NCBI RefSeq assembly: GCF_963662255.1
Contig: NC_085051.1
Location: forward strand, 51,251,101 to 51,315,100
DNA: 64,000 nucleotides
Direction: 5' to 3'
Origin: Cinclus cinclus
Lineage: Eukaryota; Chordata; Aves; Passeriformes; Cinclidae
Shown here: positions 51,001 to 61,075 of the stretch, piece by piece
How the letters are laid out: the number at the start of each line of letters is the position of its first letter
How positions within the stretch are numbered: the stretch's first letter is position 1
The notes under the pieces: generated by a model
Databases searched by the model: none
Seen by the model: the letters and a program-made list of their open reading frames with translations, nothing else
What the model was told of the DNA's origin: nothing
Made by a program: the position numbers and the translations under genes

Positions 51001-54000
51001 ATGTTCTGTTTTAGCATAAATATAAGAACATAACCAGAGCAGCACTGATCCTTTTCTGGTAAACTGACTATTGAATCTGGAACATTCATAAAGAAATGAT
51101 AGTGAAGATCATAGCTTAAATGGGACTTTCACAGTGACTTAGTACTGCATCTGAGAAGACTGAAGCATTCAGGAATTTGTCTAGTAAACTTGTTACTTAG
51201 GAGAACACATCAGGATTTTTCTTCTTGGTATTCTGAGTGTCATTTTACAAAGACATTACTAGAAAGCTGCATATTTTATATAAAAATGGAACATAACAGA
51301 GTTGCCTGCAAATATTATTTGATACAATGGAGTATTTCTACACTGACTGAAGATTTTAAATTAAAAGCTGAATTTTGTGGGAATCTATTTTTTTAAAAAA
51401 AATAATTCTATGCTCCCTTTTAAATAATATCCCTGGTTTTTAGTTGTCAGGAGATGTTAACTTTTACTAATTGTATTAAAATACAATTAACAAAAGTTAA
51501 CATCTTGTGTCTGCTGCAGGATGTTGTTATGACAACTAGAAGATTTTGTGTAGAGCTCTGGAGGATACAATAACTTTTGGGTCAAGGCAGACAACATTCA
51601 ACAGTTTGAATACTATGTTTTTCTCCATCTAAAAGTATGGTTTTCGATACATGAACAAGAATATCTTCAGCAGATTATCTACATTAAAACAGCCAAATAT
51701 GCATAAAGGTCTCAACCTTTTGAGATTCATAAGGAACTTTTAAGTTATTATTCTTTTTAAAAAGTAAATCTGATTTTTAAGGTTTATTTTAATTGCAAAT
51801 AAGACTGGTTCCAGATGCTTTTAGAGTCAGTGAGTAGACTGCAAGTTTGTGGATGAAGAATAACACTGTTGTCTGTGATGTCCCAGTTGAAGCAAACAAT
51901 GACTTCTCCATTATGATGGTGGGTGTTTCCTGTATTTGTGTTCCTAGTTCTCACTCAGCCTTTCAACCATACAGAAATGTTGCCTAAGCATGAGGGCCAA
52001 ACTCACTATTCGTAGTGTTTGCTCTCACAACTCAGAATTTGTAGGAATGGCATTCAGTTCAAAGTTCTCAGTTTTCCCCAAAGATGTGTACATCCCTCAG
52101 CAGATACTCCACTCTTAAAATAGCTACATCCCAGCTCTCCCAGTGCCCATTCCTGCTCCGATGTACTCTTCCCCACTGCCTTTAATGAAAATTTTATCGC
52201 ATTTTATCCATCTTATCTTCACACTTAATGCAGTTAATTTCGAAGTGTTTTATGGACCTTTCAGTTTTGCACTTCAGTTTATCCCTTTAAATAATGCAGA
52301 TGTTCCTCTCTGGGTTTCCTTCCAACAGATGGTTTCCTTTTCTCTTTTTATCTGTAATGGTTGCCAAATACAAATTTGCTTTTAATATAAGGTTGCCTAC
52401 ATCAATTTCATCAGCAAGACAGCGTTTTCTTAAATTCTTCTCAGCATTATTTTATTTAGTTGTTCTCCAGAAATTCTAGCACATTTTCAAACTAATGGGA
52501 ATATCTATTTCTAGGATGCTTGGCCTCACACAGCAGAAATTCAATTTCAGTAAATATTACATTCACTATCTCTGTTTCCTTTTGGAACAAAAAAGTTTCT
52601 AATGGAGTGGAGATGTAGTCAATGTTGTATGTATTGGTTTTACCTCACTAGATTCTGCTTGAAAATGTTTCAGCCCTAAGGAGAATTGAAGAAGAATTTG
52701 TCTAAGTCTGTAAGATCTAGCTGTCTTCAGGACCAATAGGAAGAAAATTCAGTTATTATATTTTAATGAATGACTGCTAATGGGAACAAGTTCAAACGGG
52801 TTTTTCCTTTGTCTATCAGTTGTTAGTAGATTTGTAATGTGTTATGACAAACAGAAAATTGGATCAGTACTGCCACCATTAAATCACTCTGGTCTTAAGA
52901 AATTGTAGATTCTGTTGGCATGAAAAGGAGGTAAAAGCTACTGTGGTTCTTTAAAGAACAGAAACTTACATTTCTGCGCAGGAATCTGCATGGTGGGCAG
53001 TGTCCACATTCAGCCTTGAATCTAAATATAAAGATATAATGGATCTAAATTGCTCTAAATCCTCATTAAGCAACCTCTCCACCATGATGAGTAGTACATT
53101 TATTTGTTTTGCAACTACAGGATGACTAAACTAAAGGCATCAAATTGCTGTGTCATCTTTCTTGTCAACATCCATAAGTCTGATTCATTTAATTTATAGC
53201 TATATACTAGACAGAGCTGTGATAGGCCTGTAAGAAGTTCTGAGCATTAGAGAAGAGATGGCTTTTTGGTATAAATCCTGCACTACCCTGAAAACAGCCA
53301 CTGTTTTCTGGCAAACGCTACAGCTGCAGTAAAATTAGAGACAGATACCCAATTAAAATGCAAGCTATATAAATGAAAAATTAAAGACAAAAATGCAAGC
53401 ACAAAATGTTTCAATATACCATTTTTTTCAGTTCCAGCAAAACATTCCATTGGACACAGGCCCTTACTGCACTCAATATCTTCCTGTCAGAGCACCTTTT
53501 ATTACTGTGCAAGCAGCCAAATAAGCATCAGTAGTCAGATGTTGGCTGTTGTGTGGTCTGCTCCCTAGCAGTATAAAATGGCACTGGGGACGCATAATAC
53601 CATGCATATCTTTAAAGTTTTCAAAGATGTATACAAAGCACTTGTGGCAACAGCTAGTGACATTTGGCCACCCTTAATTACCAAGGGGTTTTTTCTCTCC
53701 CATGAAGAAAAGTTTTACTCTCGCTGAGAAAAGCCAGAAAAATGAAGCTGCAGACTGTATTTTTTTCCAAGTGTTTTAAGCGATCTTTTATTTATTCACA
53801 GTCCAGACAATCAACTGCTTGGAAGAGAGGAATACAAAATTATATGAGGCTGAACTACGGTGTAAGGAATGGATTAGTGGTCTACTTAGGCCAAACTTCA
53901 GAGCATAAACACTTCATGTTGGAACAGCTTAGCACTAAAAAGCTTGTGATATCACCTGCCTGAGACATTTTTGTCCCCATCCAAGAGAAATAGAGCTTCC

Positions 54001-54097
54001 TAGCTAACAGAAGTTAATATGATCTGTGAATAACAGTTATAACAGAACACAGTTCTTTATCAGATTTGCGTTTAAGTGACCAACCGCGGCTGCGTAC
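48011..54097 (-). other. Non-coding, probably intron or upstream flank
   Basis: Lies between the two minus-strand exon candidates and holds the MITE-like hairpin. No other exon or known repeat was recognised. Confidence 0.45.
51441..51538. mobile_element. Palindromic hairpin with TA-flanked inverted ends; MITE-like
   Basis: Outer arms TAGTTGTCA (51441-51449) and TGACAACTA (51530-51538) are perfect inverted copies. Inner arms at 51453-51477 and 51480-51504 (beginning GATGTTAACTTTT and ending AAAAGTTAACATC) pair at 23 of 25 positions. A 25-nt segment on the right side (51505-51529) has only 3 nt opposite it on the left. If the TA at each edge is a target duplication, the ends would begin GTTGTCA, as in a Tc1/mariner-type MITE. 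No family is recognised and only this copy was noticed here. Confidence 0.6.
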
Positions 54098-54337
54098 CTT
54101 GACTGTGAGTGAGTCCTCAAAATGCTCTCTATCCTCTGCCAACATCATCTTTTTCTTGCTCAGTTTCTGCTTTAGCCAGCTGCTCCATGAGCTCTTCTTC
54201 ACACGCTGTACCGTTTTTGTAGCCGTGCTGTAGGATGGGTAGAGCTGTAGGTCATCTGCATTACACTGGCATTTGATTCTGTGTCTCCAGTTCACTTTGT
54301 AGTTGCTTGGTGAAAGGATGTAAAATAATTGATCCTT
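54098..54337 (-). CDS. Candidate internal exon, possibly of the same minus-strand gene
   Basis: On the minus strand, a pyrimidine-rich stretch ending ATTCTCAG (54338) precedes an 80-codon open frame that ends in TCAAG followed by the strong donor GTACGC (54097). This would be a 240-nt phase 0-0 exon. The second half of the frame is basic (motifs SSWSSWLKQKLSKKK, then DREHFEDSLTVK) and looks more protein-like than the first half. A better acceptor, CCATCCTACAG, lies inside it and would give a 130-nt exon starting at 54227. In that shorter exon another frame also looks protein-like for 32 codons (acidic, motif EEELMEQLAKAE) before a stop at 54131-54129. It lies 6.4 kb upstream of the convincing exon on the same strand. 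I do not recognise the product. It could also be an untranslated exon or a chance frame. Confidence 0.35.
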
Positions 54338-54530
54338 CTGAGAATACACAGATGAGGGGTCTTAGTTTCTTCCACTGCTCCTTGAAAATGTGTATTTTTA
54401 GGAAAGTGTCAAATCCTTTGAGTCTAGTCTTTAAACAAGTCCTTCTTTGTGGTAATCTGGCAGTGTCATGTGGCTTTCCAAATTAGGTATTACCATTTTC
54501 CTCATTTTCCTCTCTCTTTTCTCTCTTATT

Positions 54531-54531
<1 letters not shown>

Positions 54532-54592
<61 letters not shown>
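54532..54592 (+). repeat. (TAA)n microsatellite
   Basis: About sixteen continuous TAA units followed by a slightly interrupted ACTAATAATAATTATCATCA end. It lies about 195 bp upstream (in minus-strand sense) of the candidate exon at 54.1-54.3 kb. Confidence 0.95.
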
Positions 54593-57500
54593 TATCATCA
54601 TTACCATCATTAAGAAGAGGGGAAAAAAGCATGAAAAAATTTAAGACAGTACAGAGGAAGAATGAGAGGAGGAATGTAATTAGTTTCTCATGCAAAATCA
54701 AGCTTAGGATAAAAATACACTGCCTTTTTCTTCAGGGGAATGAAAATATTTCCCACTCATTATTATTTAATATTTTTAAATTAATTGTATTTTATATACC
54801 AGTTTATTTTGCCTTAATCCGTTCCTAAATTTATGATGGATGCCACAGTCTGCAAGGCCTTACTGTCTCTGAAGCCATATTCCTTTCTGATGTGATACCA
54901 CATTGGTGGTGAACTAAGGCTACCCAAAGTCCTTCCCATTGATACTTCAAGGAGTATTGAAAAGATCTTTCAGTACAGCAGTGTATTTCCTGTCATCTTT
55001 CTTTTATATCTGGATGAATATGCAATTCTGCTAATTAAATGTTTAACATTGAGGGGAGTTAAAGACTGGAAGGTAAGTCTTTGTTAAATGCATAAACCAC
55101 AAAGGAATAAGATGTTGCTATGATATTCTCTCACTTCTTTTTTTTTTCCCCTTTCCAATGAGGTTATCCTAATTAGTGAATTATGTGTTCGACCAGGTTG
55201 CCCCAGAGCATAGTACAAAAATTCACAATTCTTTGTAGTGGGTCAAATCCTGCCCCCCACATAGGGGTTTTTATTTCATAAGATCAATAGACATCTAGGT
55301 TTGAGGGATTTCATTAGGATCATTCTTTTGTAGGATTAGGAAATCACACAGTATAAGGAAGGAATAAGCCTTTTTACCTGGGCAATGCCCTCAATCATGA
55401 AGTCACCAATTCCCTTTGAAGGCTTCCTAAAGGCATTTCTCTACCTCTTCCTCACCCTCCTAGTCTGTCTCAAAAATAGTTATCAAGGATTGCTTCCTCT
55501 AGTTGATAAAGAGTAACAGCTGTGGAAATGGTCTAAGCTTGTTAGCGCCATTTCTGCTCACTGATGTCTCCTTTAGTCTTGTGGGGATGGCACCATAAAT
55601 ATCACTCTTTACTGGTCTTGTTATTACTATGCTGTGTTTTCCTGAGATTTTGGGAAGGGCCATGAAATGTCAGACTAAACCTCTCCATTATTGGCTTCTA
55701 ATTTATTAGTCTGTTCAGAGCTGGCCCTTGGGAAGCTCAGTGTTGCTTGGAAAAGAAAGGATATATTACTGTTCACCATACCTGGAACACAGCAATTTTG
55801 TTATGTCTGTTTCCATTCTTTATCTCTGTATATACATAATCTTCTATGTCTATTACACATATATGCCAAAAGCCTTCTATATCTCTTACACATTAAATAA
55901 GAAAATGGTTGCTCCATTTCCATGTTTCAATATGTCCTGAAAAAGTTTGCTTAAAAAAAAGAGCTTGCCTGCATATAAATGAGTTGGGCTGGAAGTATGT
56001 TTTAAAATTTGTTGTTCTGAGTAATTTGAAAATATATTGAGAGAAATAAATGGCAATTTCTTGACTGTTGTTACCATGGGTTGTTGGGGGATGGTTAAGT
56101 TGAGCAGGAGGGAAGTATTTATGTAGTTTACTGCATAAGTTAACTAAACAGTGTGAATTTTTTTGCAGCATAATTTTCCCTACATAAAAAGCTATGACAA
56201 ATAATATTACTTGGAGGTACAGAACATGCTTGTGCTAAATGTTTCCAGAATATTATTTCTGGTGCTGTAATGCCTCACATGCAGCTGTAACATATTTCTG
56301 CTGGGGGTTGCAAACCTGCATGTTTGCTATAAGAGTTGCATTTCACAGGAATTGGTGATGAGCAGGTATGACTAAATAAGAAAAAAAAAATATCTGTTTG
56401 TATTTGGATATGTGTGTGTTTGCATACCAAATGTAAAAGTATGTGCATTGGCTCTTCCTAACTCCCTTCTATTACAACAGTTGCAATTTCAACACGAAGC
56501 AAAATAGTGTTATTTCTTTTCCTTCCACGGCCATAGTCCCACCTCATTCATTATATTAAAGAGACATGTCCATCGGAGCTGTTTAAATACTCTTGCAGAA
56601 AGCATGCTACAGTATGTGCTGGTTTTTTTGGAAAATGTTATGCATTTCTGTTGTTTTTCATACAAACAATTATTTCATCTATACTCTGTTTGGTTTATCA
56701 ATGTTTGACTAATACTTTGTATAATTAGACAAAGTCATGCACTACATATATTTTCCTTCAACATTTAATACATACCTGAGCTAGGTTTGATGTGTACATA
56801 TTAGCTTTATTAATATTAATAGCACTGCCTGAATTTTTCTTTTCTTGAAGATACAAAAATTATTTTGATGATTTCATACTTAATGGCCAGTAGGATATTC
56901 AGAATACATTTTTGATGGGATCAAATAGATATGTTCCATGACGTGCATTATGCAAACAAAAGATACATAACTCATTTTAAAAAACCCTATAATGGCAGTC
57001 AATTATAAATAAATTCATTAGCTTTCCAGCACTGCAGCTTTAGGAAGCTCCATCTATATAATTTGCTGCCTTATACCTTAATGTATTAACTATTTCCTTT
57101 TAAAGACAGTAATGTCTGCCAAATAAAACAACAGAGCATGTTAATTCATGTTTAAAGCAGGCATCTAGTTGTCATATTGCAGCACCACTAATTCAATGCT
57201 GAAGACTTCTTTACTACCTGTTATGAATTTTAAATTAAAAAAAAATAAAACCATGCAGTAAAGAGGAAGAAATACTTACTTGAGAAGGATTCTGCAAGCT
57301 CTGTTCTGCTAGTCCACAGACTGAAATGATGGAGCCAGATTTAGAAGTAGCTTATTAGGTGTATGCTGCTTCAACAGTTACAGCTTTCCTTTTTTTTTTT
57401 TTTCAACTGAAAGACGGAATCGTTTTCTTTTAATGAAGCCAGCACAGAATGATATGCTGCCCACGTTGCTATGAGAGACTAAACTTGCAGAGCAAAGTCT

Positions 57501-57940
57501 GGCAATTTCAAAATAACTTACTGGGGGTCATTCACTCTCAACCTACCACTGTTTCTCTGTGTAGTCACAAACTTTGGCAGCATCAAGCAAGATCATGGAA
57601 TGTCACAAATGCAGCAAATTACCAGTTAGTCATGCACACTTCAGATTGAAAGTGATTGAGGCAGCACTGTTTGTGAATATAGGTATAAAATCTCTCAATT
57701 TGGAACACCCACTGAAATCTCTTAAAAGGGAACAAGGCTCTGATTACAGTGAATCTGCAGTACCTGCTACTCTTCTGGTGCCTGGATGCTATGTCTAGAG
57801 CTCCAGCCCTAAGAAAAGAGTGTAGGAACTGCCCCAAAGAGATCACATGAATGTGAAAAACCATGTGTTTTGTTTAGCCTTTCATATTTTGAGAGAAAGA
57901 GTCTTAAACATAATATTTTTTATGCATGTACACAAACAAA
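54593..57940. other. Non-coding; AT-rich enhancer-like texture at 56.56-57.24 kb
   Basis: The part at 56560-57240 is AT-rich but not simple, with many TAAT, ATTATGCAAA and TTTAAATAC words and no repeats, which suits a conserved non-coding element. This is weak evidence. No exon is seen. Confidence 0.35.
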
Positions 57941-58156
57941 TGCAATTATAAAGACATATAATTATGGTTATATAATCATCCATATGTATCTATATATTTA
58001 CTATATAAAATCACACACAGTTTTGGAGTTTCATTGATGTCAAACCATTGCAATTATGAAGAGAGGTAAGAACGGTTATAAAATTATCCACATGTGTCTG
58101 TATATTTAATATATAGAACCACTTACAGTTTTTAAGTTTTAGTGGTCTCACTATTT
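57941..58156. repeat. Two-copy tandem duplication, 108-bp unit, diverged
   Basis: The segment at 57941-58048 and the one at 58049-58156 both begin TGCAATTAT. They align nearly without gaps, sharing GGTTATA, ATCCA, TGT, CTATATATTTA/CTGTATATTTA and ACAGTTTT at equal spacing. By eye they agree at roughly three quarters of positions, so the duplication is old. The sequence is AT-rich and not coding. Confidence 0.75.
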
Positions 58157-60884
58157 AAAGTATTTAAATGTTTTTGTTAGAATTCTTTCCATGGAAAGAC
58201 CAACACAAAAGTATATATCACAGTCCAATAGTCTGTTATATCTGCAGTGCTGCACTGCATATGTAAATTTAGCCCTGAATTTTGAAACACATTTCGTCTT
58301 TTGCACAGGAACGCTTTAGGATAGAGAGAGATCTCTGATCTATTTGTCAGTCAGAAATTCCTCTGAGGTTTTGGCTGATTTGGTTTGCCCAAAAGACTGG
58401 ATCCTTCATTTCTCATGTGGAGACAGAGGTGAAATGTGATATTAGCCATGCTCTGCATCATTACCTTGCCAGCCTGATGTGGGAAGATGGACAATGTTTA
58501 GCCATATCCCATGCCTTAACTTGAAAAAAAAAAAAACAAAACAGTCAGGGAAGGATAACTGGCAACAATAAGTTATTGAAGTGCTGCTTTTGAGTTCCTA
58601 CCTGCAGCCCAGCCAGAGTGGGCTTGCTCAGAAGCTCCTCCTTACAATTGCTACTTGGTTGTCAGGACATTTGGGTTTATTGCTCCCACTAAGTTTTGAT
58701 CACTGTACGATGTGCAAGAACTTGTCTGTTCAAGGAGGCAGATCTTCACAGCATCCCAGGGCCAAACTTAACAGTAGCATCTTCATCTCACCAGAAAAAC
58801 AAAACCAAAAACAAACAAACAAACAAAAAAAAACAAACAAAAACCCCAAACAAACAAAAAAAAAACCCAAAAAAACCAAAAAAAAATCCAAAAAAACAAA
58901 AACAAAAAAACCAACAACCAAAAACAGGCCTTCCTTCTTGGAAGACAGTGATTAATGCTTCTGGACTGATGCTGAATTCAAAACTCAAAAGAATGTTCTG
59001 GAATCTGTCACTCATTGCTTCTAACAGCTGCAAGGTGCAGATATAGAGCAGAGGTTTGTAGCTCATGACTTTTTGTTTCTTCAGTAGCAGAGTGGCTCCT
59101 GTAACCACAGCATCTTGTAACTGCATCCTTACTTCTGTTTGTTCCCATTTGTTTTAATGAATGGTGACGTGGGAAATGTTTGGCTTCTCTTCATTCTGTT
59201 TGATTTTGTGGTGTTTAGGGGGGAACAGGGCTGTTTGTTTCCTTTAATTTTTTTTCTTTTTTCCCCAGAGTGTCAAGGCCATTGTAAGATTCTGGAAGAG
59301 TTTTTCAAAGAGAAGATCTTTTGACTAAAAAATTCCTCCCCTCAAGCACCATTATATCTTAGAAGCAGACTGGTGAGTTTGAAGCAAATGCAAATATGCC
59401 GTGATTATATTTCAGAACCTCCATGTATGAGGAAGGGAGAAAGAGCACTGCATTTCTTATGAGAAATATGACTTTTTTCCTAGTGACCTGATGGAAAAGA
59501 AAATGAAAGAAAACATGACTTCATTTGCAGATTTTGATTTAGCCATTGCCATACCTACAACTGGGAGTTTAGAGAGACAATATACATGCCAGCTCTGTGT
59601 GCATATCTCTTGCCTATGAATCTTGCAGGTTGAAACATGTTTTTCCAGATATTAGTGGTCCATTCCAAATTAGCCCAATGGAATTCCAGTTTCAGTTACC
59701 AAATGGAAGTAAGTCAAGGCAGATGAACTCCTAAATAAACAAAATGTCTCTCATGAGCTACAAATAGCTTCTTTTTTTTCCTATCTCCTTTTCCATTTCT
59801 CTATCTTCTAGGGTTGTTTTTGCTTTTGCACATGGTGGTGTGCTCTAACAAAAAAGTCTCCTTTGACTTCCTGCCCCTCTTTAAGCAGAACTTTCTCCTG
59901 AATCCATAATCCTACTGTGAAGTCCTGTATGGGGCACATGAAGTTCCTCAGAATGAAGGGCTGGCACAACCAACTGACTTTGGAGAAAGATGCAGGATTT
60001 ATGATTACTAATGTGGCTGAGGAAAGAGTAAAATGATTGATTCTAAGTATATCTTACAGAACTCTGTTATTCAACCATGCATTCTTTCTTGTCTTGAAGG
60101 GTTTTTTTAATCCACCTTCTTTTCTCAGTAAAATTATTGCTAACAATAACCTCAGCAGAAATAGGGAAAGTACAATCAAGGCTCAACATTGAATTTCAGC
60201 AGTAATATGACTGAAATCTTTGGCCTTACCCTTTTAAGGGATTTGAACTGAATATTTTAAAATTCATTCAATGTGAGGGGGTACATCTCAGAATGGTGAG
60301 AGAAAGAATTTAATGAAGCAGATATTTGTAAGTTTAGTGCACCAACAGGTAAAAGCAAAAGTCTAGGACAAGACTGATCCCATTGCTCAGCTGGTCATTG
60401 ATTGTATAACAGTTTGTTGGTAACTTTATGTGGGCAATATTTTTGTCGTGCCAAAGAGAACAAGGATTAGGTCCTCCAGTACATTCCAGTTCAACTTGGA
60501 TGAAAAACAGGCATTGCTACAGAAATACTACCAGGAAGCTTCAAGTATTTTCTAAGAGTCTATGAAGAACGCATCTATAATGAACTCAGTTAAAACATGC
60601 TGAAAGAGTCACAGCACTCGAACAATAATAGGAGCTTTGGAAAGTTTAGTGTCTATTAGTGTCATCTTCTTTCAAGATAGTGTTTTAAATACTTGTTATA
60701 AATACCCTCATCACCTCAAATCTAAATATAAAATAACCAGAGGTTAGTAGTTGGAAAACTGCCCAGTGCAGAATAAAACATAACACTTAAATAAAGGCAG
60801 TAGGTTTCCCTGAAACAAATTGCTATGGAGTATAATAAATTCTTGAGAATTTAGAAATTTTACTAAAATTTCACAGAAATTTCT
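58157..60884. other. Non-coding, nothing further recognised
   Basis: Apart from the A/C tract and a poly(A) stretch near 58523, no gene or known mobile element is visible. Confidence 0.5.
58791..58925 (+). repeat. A/C low-complexity tract
   Basis: About 135 nt composed almost wholly of A and C, with AAAC, AAACC and AAACCCC-like words. Long Lys/Asn/Gln or Phe/Leu/Cys-rich frames across it are artefacts of composition. Confidence 0.95.
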
Positions 60885-61075
60885 GAAATTTCACAGAATC
60901 ACAGAATGGATTGGAGTGGAAAGGGTCTTAAAGATCATCTATTTCCAGCTCCCCTGTCATGGCCAGGGACTCCTTACACTAAAGCAACACAGGTTGCTCA
61001 GAACTCCATTCAACCTGGCTTTGAACACTACTGCAAGGAATTTCCTCCCAAAATCTAATTTAAACCTGCCCTCTG
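60885..61075 (-). mobile_element. CR1 LINE 3' end, truncated
   Basis: The plus strand shows TTTCACAGAATCACAGAATGG, GTGGAAAGGGTCTTAAAGATC, CCCCTGTCATGGCCAGGGAC, then ACACAGGTTGCTCAGA and CAACCTGGCTTTGAACACT. This is a reverse-complemented CR1 tail and adjoining 3' UTR. A short imperfect repeat of AATTTCACAGAA lies just before it (60866-60895), as expected at the repeated 3' terminus of CR1. Confidence 0.92.

Noticed and set aside
58581..59126. Open frames rich in Lys/Asn/Gln on plus and Phe/Leu/Cys on minus
   Set aside because: They are translations of the A/C low-complexity tract, not genes.
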